The position numbers were made by a program, and so were the translations under genes. Positions 52,960 to 61,862 of a DNA stretch of 64,000 nt are shown piece after piece (the first letter of the stretch is position 1; each line of letters begins with the position of its first letter). The notes under the pieces are model-generated. The model was not told the DNA's origin and did no database searches. It saw only the letters and a list, made by a program, of their open reading frames with translations. The DNA is from Streptomyces sp. (lineage in GTDB: Bacteria; Actinomycetota; Actinomycetes; Streptomycetales; Streptomycetaceae), in NCBI RefSeq assembly GCF_019510245.1, contig NZ_JAEKKT010000134.1, forward strand, positions 62,001 through 126,000. The letters run 5' to 3'.

Positions 52960-52986
52960 ACATTATGCGCCGCCGCTGGAGGGGTC

Positions 52987-54213
52987 ATGGCCGAGTTCAC
53001 CATGGAACTCAACGACGAACAGAAGGAGGTCCGGGACTGGCTGCACGGTTTCGCCGCAGACGTCATCCGTCCCGCGGCCGCCGAATGGGACGAGCGTGAG
53101 GAGACCCCCTGGCCGGTCATCCAGGAGGCCGCGAAGGTCGGCATCTACTCCCTCGACTTCTACGCCCAGCAGTACTTCGACCCCACCGGCCTCGGCATCC
53201 CGATGGCCATGGAGGAGCTGTTCTGGGGCGACGCGGGCATCGCCCTGTCCATCGTGGGCACGGGCCTCGCCGCCGTCGGCGTCCTCGCCAACGGCACCGA
53301 GGAGCAGATCGGCACCTGGATCCCCCAGATGTACGGCGACGCCAACGACGTCAAGGTCGCCGCGTTCTGCTCCTCCGAGCCCGACGCCGGCTCCGACGTG
53401 GGCTCCATGCGCACCCGGGCCGTCTACGACGAGGCCAAGGACGAGTGGGTGCTCAACGGCACGAAGACCTGGGCGACCAACGGCGGCATCGCCAACGTCC
53501 ACGTCGTCGTCGCGGTCGTCGACCCGGAGCTCGGCTCCAAGGGCCATGCCTCCTTCATCGTCCCGCCGGGGACGCCCGGGCTGTCCCAGGGTCAGAAGTT
53601 CAAGAAGCACGGGATCCGCGCCTCGCACACCGCCGAGGTCGTGCTGGACAACGCCCGGGTGCCGGGGTCCTGCCTGCTCGGCGGCAAGGAGAAGCTGGAC
53701 GAGCGGCTGGCCCGGGCCAGGGAGCGGGCGAAGTCGGGCGGCGAGCGCGTCAAGAACGCGGCGATGGCCACGTTCGAGGCGTCGCGGCCCGCCGTGGGTG
53801 CGATGGCCGTCGGTACGGCACGTGCCGCGTACGAGGTCGCCCTCGACTACGCCGTGACCCGTGAGCAGTTCGGGCGGCCGATCATCGACAACCAGGGGGT
53901 GGCGTTCCAGCTCGCGGACATGCGGACGTCCATCGACGCGGCCCGGCTGCTGGTGTGGCGGGCCTCCTGGATGGCGGTGAACGGGAAGCCGTTCACCGCG
54001 GCCGAGGGGTCGATGTCGAAGCTGTTCGCGAGCGAGACGGCGAAGAAGGTGACCGCCCAGGCGATCCAGATCCTGGGCGGGAACGGGTACACGCGGGAGT
54101 ATCCGGTGGAACGGATGCACCGTGACGCGGCGATCTACACCATCTTCGAGGGGACGAGCGAGATCCAGCGGCTGGTGATCGCCCGTACCTTGTCGGGGGT
54201 GCCGATCCGGTAG
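52987..54213 (+). CDS. Acyl-CoA dehydrogenase
   Basis: A 408-aa FAD-dependent dehydrogenase of fatty-acid beta oxidation. Family motifs are [34 protein letters not shown], the C-terminal [20 protein letters not shown] and the catalytic Glu in [23 protein letters not shown] precedes the ATG. Regulated in all likelihood by the divergent TetR gene. Confidence 0.93.
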   Translation: MAEFTMELNDEQKEVRDWLHGFAADVIRPAAAEWDEREETPWPVIQEAAKVGIYSLDFYAQQYFDPTGLGIPMAMEELFWGDAGIALSIVGTGLAAVGVLANGTEEQIGTWIPQMYGDANDVKVAAFCSSEPDAGSDVGSMRTRAVYDEAKDEWVLNGTKTWATNGGIANVHVVVAVVDPELGSKGHASFIVPPGTPGLSQGQKFKKHGIRASHTAEVVLDNARVPGSCLLGGKEKLDERLARARERAKSGGERVKNAAMATFEASRPAVGAMAVGTARAAYEVALDYAVTREQFGRPIIDNQGVAFQLADMRTSIDAARLLVWRASWMAVNGKPFTAAEGSMSKLFASETAKKVTAQAIQILGGNGYTREYPVERMHRDAAIYTIFEGTSEIQRLVIARTLSGVPIR

Positions 54214-54222
54214 CGCCGTTCG

Positions 54223-54252
54223 GGGTGCGGGTGCGGGTGCGGGTGCGGGTGC
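54223..54252 (+). repeat. Tandem hexamer GGGTGC, five copies
   Basis: Five perfect 6-bp units lie just after the acyl-CoA dehydrogenase stop. Confidence 0.9.
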
Positions 54253-54282
54253 GTTGCGGGCCGGCCGTGCGTCGTGGCCGGC

Positions 54283-54341
54283 CGCGCAGTTCCTCCCCCA
54301 GCCTTCGGCTGGGGATACCCCCAGCGCCCCTGACGGGGCGC
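54283..54341 (-). repeat. Dispersed intergenic repeat (copy 4)
   Basis: On the minus strand: GCGCCCCGTCAGGGGCGC hairpin, TGGGGGTATCCCC, AGCCGAAGGCTGGGGGAGG and AACTGCGCG. It lies between the convergent acyl-CoA dehydrogenase and cupin genes. Confidence 0.78.
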
Positions 54342-54346
54342 TCGAC

Positions 54347-54868
54347 TCACCGGTGCTTCAAAGGTGTGAGTTGCTCGATGTCGTAGCGCTTGCGGAGGGC
54401 CTCGATCGCCTCGTGGTCCGGAGGGCCGCCGCTGCCGAGGATCTCCAGGAGCTCCTCGAAGTAGCGCTCGTGGTCGGGGGGCGGGGAGGCCTGGAAGAAC
54501 ATCCGCGCCGGGGTCTCGGTCGGGTTGGCGAAGGCGTGTGGGCAGCCGGGGGGCACGACGATCACCGTGCCGGGGGTCGCCCGTACCACCCTCTTGCCCG
54601 AGCTCGACTCCCACTTCTGCCAGTGGTCGGGGGTGCGGATGCGCGGCTCGAAGGCGAGGACGTCCAGTTCGCCTTCGAGGACGTAGAAAAGCTCCTCGCT
54701 GCGGGTGTGCACATGGGCGCCCACGTCGAAGCCCGGCGGGACCTCCACCTCGAAGGTGGAGGCCGCCCGCGAGTGCGTTCCGGTCACCTTGAAGGTGACC
54801 CGCTGGGCCGGCGTGTGGACGACGCGCCCGTGCCCCGGCGGCACGAGGAGTCCCTCGGTCCTGGTCAT
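54347..54868 (-). CDS. Cupin protein of the rppA operon (MomA-like quinone-forming oxygenase)
   Basis: A 173-aa single-domain cupin. The metal-binding motifs are visible: GAHVHTRSEELFYVLEGELD and PPGCPHAFANPTETP. It follows the P450 by 10 nt in the rppA operon. In other streptomycetes a small cupin next to rppA oxidises 1,3,6,8-tetrahydroxynaphthalene to flaviolin, and I infer that function from position and fold. GAGGAGC precedes the ATG. Confidence 0.78.
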   Translation of the reverse strand: MTRTEGLLVPPGHGRVVHTPAQRVTFKVTGTHSRAASTFEVEVPPGFDVGAHVHTRSEELFYVLEGELDVLAFEPRIRTPDHWQKWESSSGKRVVRATPGTVIVVPPGCPHAFANPTETPARMFFQASPPPDHERYFEELLEILGSGGPPDHEAIEALRKRYDIEQLTPLKHR

Positions 54869-54878
54869 GGGCGGCTCC

Positions 54879-56135
54879 TCACCACGTCACCGGAAGTGCC
54901 TCGGGACCCCGGATCAAGGCGCCCTTCCTGAAGGGAACCTGTTCCGGAGGTACGGCGAGCCGCAGCCCGGGCAGCCGGTCGAGCAGGGCGTCGACGAGGA
55001 GTTCCTCCTCCAGCCTGCCGAGCTGGCCACCGGGGCAGTAGTGCGGGCCGAACCCGAAGGACACGTGCGGGTTGGGGCTGCGGGCGAAGTCGATCGTCTC
55101 GGGGTCCGGGAAGACGGCCGGGTCGCGGTTGGCGGCCAGGTACGAGATGTAGACCGCGTCGCCCGCTTGGATCCGGACGCCCTTGATCTCCACGTCCTGC
55201 GTGGCGATCCGGCACAGCCCGACAGCGCTGCGGTGCGGGATGTAACGCAGGAGCTCGTCGATCGCCCGGGGGCGGATCGCCGGCTCGGTGCGCAGCCGGT
55301 CGAGGAGGTCGGGGCGGGTCAGCAGCAGGTAGAACATCTGTCCGCTGTTGTTGGTGACCGCCTCGCCGCCGATCTGGAGGAGCACGGCCAGCCCGACGGC
55401 CTCCTCCAGAGCGACCTCGCCGCAGCCCACCGCGGCGCCCAGCAGCGAGCACACGTCCTCTCCCGTGCTGTTCGCCCGCAGCCCGATCAGGTCGGCGAAG
55501 TACGCGCGCATCTCGCGCTTGGCCTTCTCGCTGACCTCCTTGCCCTGGCGGGAGGACAGGATCAGCTGGGTCCAGATGTGCATGGTGTGCCGGTCGGCGG
55601 CCGGTACGCCCATCACCTCGCAGATCACCGCGATGGGGAACGGGCTGAGCACCGCCGCCGTGAGATCGGCGGGCGGGCCGTCCCGGACGAGCCCGTCGAT
55701 GATCTCGTCCAGCATCAGGCGGGCCTTCTCCCGGACCCGCTCCACGCCCTTGGAGGTGAGCGCGGGGGCCACCGAGCGGCGCAGCCGCGTGTGGTCGGGC
55801 GGGTCCAGGAAGCCGACCGCGCCGCGGTCCGGGATGAAGTGCGGGGCGAGCCGGGTGACCGGCTGCTCCATCACCGCCTCACGGCTGAACCGGAGGTCGT
55901 TGGCCACCATCCGTACGTCGTCGTACCGGGTGACCAGCCACGCCCAGCCCTCGCCGTTGGGGAGCTGGATCCGGGTGACCGGCCCCTCCCGCATCAGCTC
56001 GGCCAGGGTGGGGTCGAAGTCCACCCCCGTCAGGTCCGGCACTTCCCAGTGCCGGACCGGACAGGTGGCCTCACCGGCGGCCTCCACGGCCACGGCCGCC
56101 CCGTCGGCGGGGTCGAGCGGTTCGGTGAGCGCCAT
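54879..56135 (-). CDS. Cytochrome P450, CYP158A-like (biflaviolin synthase)
   Basis: A 418-aa P450. The heme ligand Cys367 is in FGFGPHYCPGG, the ExxR motif is Glu294-Arg297 (ELLR), and the I-helix segment is LLQIGGEAVTNNSG, which lacks the common acid-Thr pair as CYP158A enzymes do. It starts 2 nt after the rppA stop. CYP158A2 of S. coelicolor, in the same context, couples flaviolin into red-brown polymers, and that is the likely reaction here. Confidence 0.9.
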   Translation of the reverse strand: MALTEPLDPADGAAVAVEAAGEATCPVRHWEVPDLTGVDFDPTLAELMREGPVTRIQLPNGEGWAWLVTRYDDVRMVANDLRFSREAVMEQPVTRLAPHFIPDRGAVGFLDPPDHTRLRRSVAPALTSKGVERVREKARLMLDEIIDGLVRDGPPADLTAAVLSPFPIAVICEVMGVPAADRHTMHIWTQLILSSRQGKEVSEKAKREMRAYFADLIGLRANSTGEDVCSLLGAAVGCGEVALEEAVGLAVLLQIGGEAVTNNSGQMFYLLLTRPDLLDRLRTEPAIRPRAIDELLRYIPHRSAVGLCRIATQDVEIKGVRIQAGDAVYISYLAANRDPAVFPDPETIDFARSPNPHVSFGFGPHYCPGGQLGRLEEELLVDALLDRLPGLRLAVPPEQVPFRKGALIRGPEALPVTW

Positions 56136-56137
56136 CT

Positions 56138-57205
56138 CTATCGAGCCGCCTCTTCGCCCGAACGCCGCCAGCGACCCAGCGACATCTCCGCGGTGATACC
56201 GGGACCGAACCCGGCCAGCAGCCCGCGTGCCTGGTGCTCGGCACCGCCCTCGTCGAACATCCGGCGCAGTGCGTCCAGGACGACGGCGCTGGCGATGTTG
56301 CCGTACTCGGTGAGCGTGGACCGGCTGAACCGGAAGGCGTGCGGGTCGACCCGGAGGAACTTGCTCAGGTCGTCCAGGATGCGCGGCCCGCCCGCGTGGA
56401 CTATGTAGAAGTCCAGGTCGGACGCGTCCCAGCCGTGCAGCCTCGCCAGGTCCTGGAGAGCCGGGGCCAGCGGCTCCATGGTCGCCGGGACCCGCTTGTC
56501 CAGCAGGAAGTGGAACCCGGTGGCCCGCACGTCGTACATGATCCACTCCTCGGTCTTCGGGATCAGGTACGAGCCGTTGCGTTCGAGTTCGACGCCCGTG
56601 CCGCCCTTGCCGCGGACCACGGCGGCGGCGATGCCGTCACCGAAGAGGCCGTTGGAGAGCAGCGAGCCGACGCCGAGGTCGGTCGGCTGGTAGCACAGCG
56701 AGCAGAACTCGCAGGCCACGATGAGGGCGTTGGCGTCCGGGTACGCCGAGCAGAAGTCGTGCGCCCGGTTGATCGCCGCTCCGCCGGCCGCGCAGCCGAG
56801 CTGCGCGATGGGGATCTGGCGGGTGGTGGAGTCGAAGTCCATCTCGTTGATCAGCCACGCGGTGAGCGAGGGCATCATGAAGCCCGTGCACGAGACGTAG
56901 ATGATCACGTCGATGTCGGTGGTGAGCAGCTCGGCGTCGTCGAGCGCTCGCTGGATGACTGCGGGGACCCGGGCCTTGGCCTCGACCTCGTAGAGCTTGT
57001 TGCGGTCCTCGAAGCCGGGGTGCTTCAGGGTTTCCTCGATCGGCTGCACGATGTGCCGGGTGCGAACGCCCGTGTTCTCGATCAGTCTCAGCGCCAACGG
57101 CAGCTGCGGGTGGTTCTCGTGGTGGGAGCGCGCCAGTTCCAGCGTCTCCTCCATCGTGATCACGTACTCCGGGACCGACACTGAGGGTTTGCACAAAGTC
57201 GCCAT
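56138..57205 (-). CDS. rppA: 1,3,6,8-Tetrahydroxynaphthalene synthase (type III PKS)
   Basis: A 355-aa chalcone-synthase-like enzyme condensing five malonyl-CoA. The catalytic triad positions match THNS exactly: Cys138 (IAQLGCAAGG), His270 (YIVHAGG) and Asn303 (EYGNIAS). The opening MATLCKPSVSVPEYVITMEE is typical. First gene of an operon with the P450 and cupin, giving a melanin-like flaviolin pigment pathway. Confidence 0.94.
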   Translation of the reverse strand: MATLCKPSVSVPEYVITMEETLELARSHHENHPQLPLALRLIENTGVRTRHIVQPIEETLKHPGFEDRNKLYEVEAKARVPAVIQRALDDAELLTTDIDVIIYVSCTGFMMPSLTAWLINEMDFDSTTRQIPIAQLGCAAGGAAINRAHDFCSAYPDANALIVACEFCSLCYQPTDLGVGSLLSNGLFGDGIAAAVVRGKGGTGVELERNGSYLIPKTEEWIMYDVRATGFHFLLDKRVPATMEPLAPALQDLARLHGWDASDLDFYIVHAGGPRILDDLSKFLRVDPHAFRFSRSTLTEYGNIASAVVLDALRRMFDEGGAEHQARGLLAGFGPGITAEMSLGRWRRSGEEAAR

Positions 57206-57389
57206 GAACCGTGCCTGCTTTCAGCCTTCCGGCGGGTTTGCCCCGACCGGTCAGAGAGGTGGTTCACCTCAGGAGGTGGTCCCCTCACGATCACCCGAGA
57301 GGGCGACGATCTCGCGCCGGACTACTCCGAACCGGTGACCCCGTGTCAGGGTCGGATCAGCACAGAGGTATCCCGACGAGGAGGACGCG

Positions 57390-58043
57390 ATGCCCGGCAC
57401 GGCCGCGGAGATGCTGAGAAGGACCAGGTCAGAGCTGGCCCCGGACCCGAACGCCAATCCGCTGGTCCCCCTCGTCGCCGGCGGCCGGGCGAGCCGGGAG
57501 ACCCTCGCCGTACTCGCCCTCGAACAACACCGGGTGATCCCCGCCGACCGGCGTGCGTTCCTGCATCTGGCGCAGCGCGCCGCCGAGGCCCCGGCGGCCG
57601 CAGGGTTCTTCACCATGCCGGCCGAGGGCGAGGAACTGGCGGCAGCGCGGCTGGGCGCGTTCGCCGAGGCGTGCGAGGTGGACGACGAGCGCAGGCAGGC
57701 GTACGAGCCCCTGCCGGGCTGCCAGGCGTACCCGGCGTACATCTCCTGGCTCGCTCTCAACGCCGATCCGGCGGACGCGGTCCTGGCCGTCACGGCCAAC
57801 TTCGCGACGTGGGGGACGTACTGCGCGACCATCGCGCGTGGCCTGCGCGAGCACTACGGCTTCACCGACGAGGCCTGCGCCTTCTTCGACTTCTTCGCGG
57901 AACCGGCCCCGGAGCTGGACGCACAGGCGACGGCGGCGGTGGAGGCGGGACTGGAGTCAGGTCAGCTGGATGAGAGGCGGGTGTACACGTACGGCCGCCT
58001 GCTCCAGGCGTACGAGCAGATGTTCTGGACTTCGCTCAGCTGA
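57390..58043 (+). CDS. TenA/heme-oxygenase-fold protein
   Basis: A 217-aa all-helical protein with a TenA-like layout: LVPLVAGGRASRETLAVLAL near the N-terminus, aromatic segments AYPAYISWLALNADP and FATWGTYCATIARGLREHYG, and a C-terminal YGRLLQAYEQMFW. AGGAGGA precedes the ATG. It is divergent from rppA. True thiaminase residues cannot be confirmed, so the enzymatic role is left open. Confidence 0.65.
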   Translation: MPGTAAEMLRRTRSELAPDPNANPLVPLVAGGRASRETLAVLALEQHRVIPADRRAFLHLAQRAAEAPAAAGFFTMPAEGEELAAARLGAFAEACEVDDERRQAYEPLPGCQAYPAYISWLALNADPADAVLAVTANFATWGTYCATIARGLREHYGFTDEACAFFDFFAEPAPELDAQATAAVEAGLESGQLDERRVYTYGRLLQAYEQMFWTSLS

Positions 58044-58050
58044 ACGCTTC

Positions 58051-58089
58051 CGGGGGCGCCGGGGGAGGAACTGCGCGACCAGCCCCCAC
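58051..58089 (+). repeat. Dispersed intergenic repeat (copy 5, partial)
   Basis: CGGGGGCGCCGGGGGAGGAA and CTGCGCGACCAGCCCCCA match the end of the other copies. It lies between convergent genes. Confidence 0.65.
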
Positions 58090-58113
58090 TGCCCCGCACC
58101 CGCCGAACGACCG

Positions 58114-58344
58114 TCACTCCCCACTGCTGTGGGCGATACAAGCCACGTCGATCCGATCGGCGAGCTTCGCGAGCTCGATGGTCAGCGCGGCCACCGTGTC
58201 CTCGTCCAGCCCACCCTCGTCGGCCTCCACCAGACGCAGCCACCGTGCCCCCAACGTCCGCAACAACTTACTCACGTCGGCCGCGGCCACCTGCAAGGTC
58301 CCGCGGTTGTCGACGATCAGAGGCAGGGTCACTTCGCGGTTCAC
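58114..58344 (-). CDS. DUF6213-type small protein
   Basis: A 76-aa soluble protein starting at GTG 58344 with NREVTLPLIVDNRGTLQVAA and ending ELAKLADRIDVACIAHSSGE, which I associate with the streptomycete DUF6213 family. Longer upstream starts have no ribosome-binding site and would run towards the dehydrogenase. It follows the aldehyde dehydrogenase gene by 25 bp on the same strand. Function unknown. Confidence 0.75.
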   Translation of the reverse strand: MNREVTLPLIVDNRGTLQVAAADVSKLLRTLGARWLRLVEADEGGLDEDTVAALTIELAKLADRIDVACIAHSSGE

Positions 58345-58369
58345 ACTCGGGATCGTAGTCGTGCAACCC

Positions 58370-59755
58370 TCACGCACCCTGCCAAACGGTGGTGATGTTG
58401 CAGAACTCCCGGATTCCGTGCCCGGACAGCTCACGGCCGTACCCCGACCGCTTCACCCCGCCGAACGGAAACGCCGGGTGGGAGGCGGTCATGCCGTTGA
58501 CGAACACGCCACCGGCCTCGAGGTCCCGTACGAACCGGTCCACCTCGGCGTCGTCCCGCGTCCACACGTTCGAACTCAGCCCGAAGGGCGAGTCGTTGGC
58601 GATGAGGATCGCCTCCTCCAGGTCCCCGGCCCGGTACAGCGTGGCCACCGGGCCGAACGCCTCCTCGCGGTGGATGCGCATGTCGCGGTGGATCCCGGCG
58701 AGGACGGTCGGCGGGTAGTACCAGCCCGGCCCGTCCGGCCGCTGCCCGCCGCACAGCACCTCCGCACCCGACCGCTTCGCGTCCTCGACCAGCTCCTCCA
58801 GGTCCTTGCGCCCCTGCTCGCTGGAGAGCGGCCCGACGTCCGTCTCCTCGTCCATCGGGTCGCCCGTCCGCAGCGCGGCCATGCCCGCCACGAACTTCTC
58901 GGCGAAGGCGTCGTAGACGTCGGTGTGCACGATGAACCGCTTCGCGGCGATGCACGACTGCCCGTTGTTCTGCACCCGCGCCGTCACCGCGATCTGCGCG
59001 GCCCGGTCGATGTCCGCCGAGGGCATCACCACGTAGGGGTCGCTGCCGCCCAGTTCCAGGACCGTCTTCTTGATCATCTCGCCGGCGGTGGCGGCGACCG
59101 CGCGTCCCGCGGGCTCGCTGCCGGTGAGCGTCGCCGCCCGCACCCGCTCGTCGCGCAGGATGTCGTCGACCGCGCCGGAGCCGATCAGCAGGGTCTGGAA
59201 GCAGCCCTCGGTGAAGCCGGCCCGGTGGAACAGGTCCTCCAGGTACAGGGCCGTCTGCGGGACGTTGGACGCGTGCTTGAGCAGTCCCACGTTGCCCGCC
59301 ATCAGCGCGGGCGCGGCGAAGCGGACCACCTGCCAGAGCGGGAAGTTCCACGGCATCACGGCGAGCACCGGCCCCATGGGGCGGTAGCGCACCCGCACCC
59401 GGGAGGCGCCCGAGTCCTTCACGTCCGTCTCCGCCGGCTCCTCGTCGGCCAGCAGTTCCTCCGCGTGGTCGGCGTACCAGTGCATCGCCTTGGCGCACTT
59501 GGCGGCCTCCGCGCGGGCCTGCTTGACCGGCTTGCCCATCTCGGTGGTCATGGTGCGTGCGATGTCGTCCCGGTCCGCGTCCAGCAGGCCGGCGGCGGCG
59601 TGCAGCAGCCGGGCGCGCTCGGCGAAGGTGCTCGTGCGGTACGTGCGGAACGTCGCCTCGGCGAGTTCGAGCCGGCGTTCGAGCTCGTCCTCGTCCATGG
59701 CCTCGAAGGTTTCGAGTGTCTCGCCGTTCGCCGGGTTGACCGTCGCGATGGGCAT
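58370..59755 (-). CDS. Aldehyde (succinate-semialdehyde) dehydrogenase
   Basis: A 461-aa NAD(P)+-dependent aldehyde dehydrogenase. The catalytic Cys268 is in NNGQSCIAAKR, Glu234 in LELGGSDPYVV, and the motif PWNFPLWQVVRFAAPALMAG is present. The short N-terminus and overall form match GabD-like succinate-semialdehyde dehydrogenases. GGGAGG lies before the ATG. No GABA transaminase gene is adjacent, so substrate is tentative. Confidence 0.88.
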   Translation of the reverse strand: MPIATVNPANGETLETFEAMDEDELERRLELAEATFRTYRTSTFAERARLLHAAAGLLDADRDDIARTMTTEMGKPVKQARAEAAKCAKAMHWYADHAEELLADEEPAETDVKDSGASRVRVRYRPMGPVLAVMPWNFPLWQVVRFAAPALMAGNVGLLKHASNVPQTALYLEDLFHRAGFTEGCFQTLLIGSGAVDDILRDERVRAATLTGSEPAGRAVAATAGEMIKKTVLELGGSDPYVVMPSADIDRAAQIAVTARVQNNGQSCIAAKRFIVHTDVYDAFAEKFVAGMAALRTGDPMDEETDVGPLSSEQGRKDLEELVEDAKRSGAEVLCGGQRPDGPGWYYPPTVLAGIHRDMRIHREEAFGPVATLYRAGDLEEAILIANDSPFGLSSNVWTRDDAEVDRFVRDLEAGGVFVNGMTASHPAFPFGGVKRSGYGRELSGHGIREFCNITTVWQGA

Positions 59756-59830
59756 GGCTGACCTCCCTGGGAGCGGGCTTGCTATGACCTTCCCGCGCGG
59801 CTCTCAGGACCGCAACGCGTAGGCACCTCT

Positions 59831-60298
59831 TCAGCCCGAGTGCTCCGCCAGCCGGTCGAGAAACGCGGCCTGTGCCTTGACGATCACCTCGCGGGCCCGG
59901 TCCGGGGTCAGCCAGGCCACCCGGTCCAGCTCCGGGAACTCCTGGATCCGGCCCGACCGCGGCGGCCACTCCATCACGAAGGTGCCGGGGTCGATGGCGG
60001 CCGGGTCCAGGTCCGCCTCGACCGCCCACGCCGTGACGATCTTGCCGTTGGTCTGCCGGACCTCGCCCAGCTCGATCGCCTCGCCGTCCGGGGGCGCCAG
60101 CCCCAGCTCCTCCTGGAACTCGCGGCGGGCCGCCTCCCAGGCCGGCTCGTCCGGCGCGTACTCGCCCTTGGGGACGGTCCAGGCGCCCGCGTCCTTCTTC
60201 GCGAAGAACGGCCCGCCCATATGGCCGAGCAACACCTCAAGACCTGCGCCGGTACGCCGGAACAACAGCAGTCCGGCGCTTCGCTTCGGCTCCGTCAA
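59831..60298 (-). CDS. Nudix hydrolase
   Basis: A 155-aa Nudix protein. The box GEYAPDEPAWEAARREFQEE followed by LGL fits Gx5Ex7REUxEExGU perfectly (residues 45-67). The start is taken as TTG 60298, which overlaps the ligase stop (TTGA), indicating translational coupling. Coupling to a DNA ligase suggests a role in nucleotide or ADP-ribose clean-up, but the substrate is not predictable. Confidence 0.85.
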   Translation of the reverse strand: MTEPKRSAGLLLFRRTGAGLEVLLGHMGGPFFAKKDAGAWTVPKGEYAPDEPAWEAARREFQEELGLAPPDGEAIELGEVRQTNGKIVTAWAVEADLDPAAIDPGTFVMEWPPRSGRIQEFPELDRVAWLTPDRAREVIVKAQAAFLDRLAEHSG

Positions 60299-61833
60299 CG
60301 CCGTACCTCCGGATGGGCGGCCAGCAGGGTCTCCACCGTATCGGCCTCCTCCGGCCGCTTGTCCTCGCGGTAGCGGACGACCCGCGCGAAGCGCAGGGTG
60401 ACGCCGGCCGGGTAACGGGAGGAGCGTTGCAGGCCGTCGTAGGCGATCTCCACGACGAGTTCGGGGCGTACGGTCACCACCCAGCCGCTGTCCGAGACCT
60501 CCAGCTCCTTCAGCCGGGCGGTCTGCCACTCCAGCATCGCGTCGGTCATGCCCTTGAACGTCTTGCCGAGCATGGCGAAGGTGCCGTCCGGATTGCGGGC
60601 GCCGAGGTGGAGGTTGGAGAGCCTGCCGGTGCGGCGGCCGTGGCCCCACTCGGCGGCCAGCACGACCAGGTCCAGGGTGTGGACGGGCTTCACCTTCAGC
60701 CACGAGGCACCGCGGCGGCCGGCGCTGTAGGGGCCGTCCAGGGCCTTGACGACCACGCCCTCGTGACCCCGGGCGAGGGTGGCCGCGAGGAACTCCTCCG
60801 CGGCCGTCGCGTCGTCCGGCCCGGACACCAGCGCCCGGCGCACCCGCATCGGCTCGGGGACCAGCCGGGCCAGTTCCGCGTGCCGTTCGGTGAAGGGGAG
60901 GTCGAGCAGGTCGTGGCCGTCGACGGAGAGCGCGTCGAAGAAGACCGGGGAGACCGGGACCTCCCGGGCCGCCTTCGCCACGTCCGTCCGGGAGCCGACC
61001 CGGCCGGCCGTCTCCTGGAAGGAGCGGGGCCGGCCGTCCGCGTCGAAGGAGATCACCTCGCCGTCCAGGATGAAGCGGTCGCCGTTCAACCCGCGTGCGG
61101 CGGAGGTCACCTCGGGAAGGCGGTCGGCGATGTCGTCCAGGGTGCGGGTGAAGATCCGTACCGTGTCGCCGTCCCGGTGCACCTGGACCCGGATGCCGTC
61201 CAGCTTCTCCTCGACCGCCGAGCCGCCCAGTTTCGCCACCGCCTCGGCGACCGAGGAGGCGGTGTGCGCCAGCATGGGCAGCACCGGACGGCCGACGGTG
61301 AGCCGGAAACGGTCCAGGGCCGGCGGGCCGTCCGCCAGCAGCGCCTCGGCCACCGTCTGGAGGGAGCCGGCGAGCATCACCGCCCGGCGGACCGTGGCCG
61401 GTTCCGCCCCGGTCGCCTCTGCCAGGCCCTCGACGGCGACCGCGTCCAAGGCGCCCTGCCGTACCTCGCCGGTGATCAGCCCCAGCAGGAAGCGCTGCTC
61501 GTCCGCCGTCGCCGCGCCCATCAACTCGCCCACGATCCGCACCCGTTCGGCCTGCGAACCGGCCCCGGAGACCTTGCCGAGCTCGCTGAGCCGGGCGTCG
61601 ACCTCGCGCACGGTGAGGGACGGTTCGCCGGCCGGCGGGACGGGCCGGCTCAGCACCTTCCAGCCGACGCCGAGGCGGCCCTGCGGGAGCCGGCCGGCCA
61701 GATACGGGATGACGACCGGTACGTCCTCGGGCGCCGTCTCCCGGAAGAGTTCGGCGAGCAGCGCCGTCTTGCGGGACCTGGCCGCGGTGGCGGCGACCTC
61801 CCGGGACACTTCGGCTAGCCGGGTCAGCAGCAT
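60295..61833 (-). CDS. lig: ATP-dependent DNA ligase (LigB/LigC type)
   Basis: A 512-aa ATP-dependent DNA ligase. The adenylated Lys210 is in motif I EEKLDGIRVQ; motif III FILDGEVISFD, motif IV EGVVVKALDGPYS and motif V WLKVKP follow. The N-terminal domain (1-180) is the archaeal-type DNA-binding region, and the OB fold ends the protein. It has no polymerase or nuclease domains, so it is not a LigD. ATG 61833. It overlaps the Nudix gene. Confidence 0.92.
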   Translation of the reverse strand: MLLTRLAEVSREVAATAARSRKTALLAELFRETAPEDVPVVIPYLAGRLPQGRLGVGWKVLSRPVPPAGEPSLTVREVDARLSELGKVSGAGSQAERVRIVGELMGAATADEQRFLLGLITGEVRQGALDAVAVEGLAEATGAEPATVRRAVMLAGSLQTVAEALLADGPPALDRFRLTVGRPVLPMLAHTASSVAEAVAKLGGSAVEEKLDGIRVQVHRDGDTVRIFTRTLDDIADRLPEVTSAARGLNGDRFILDGEVISFDADGRPRSFQETAGRVGSRTDVAKAAREVPVSPVFFDALSVDGHDLLDLPFTERHAELARLVPEPMRVRRALVSGPDDATAAEEFLAATLARGHEGVVVKALDGPYSAGRRGASWLKVKPVHTLDLVVLAAEWGHGRRTGRLSNLHLGARNPDGTFAMLGKTFKGMTDAMLEWQTARLKELEVSDSGWVVTVRPELVVEIAYDGLQRSSRYPAGVTLRFARVVRYREDKRPEEADTVETLLAAHPEVRR

Positions 61834-61862
61834 GCAGCCATGGTGCAACGGGCGGGGCCGGA

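Noticed and set aside
54223-54252. GGGTGC tandem repeat as possible CRISPR.
   Set aside because: The unit is 6 bp with no spacers, and there are no cas genes in the window. It is a simple tandem repeat.
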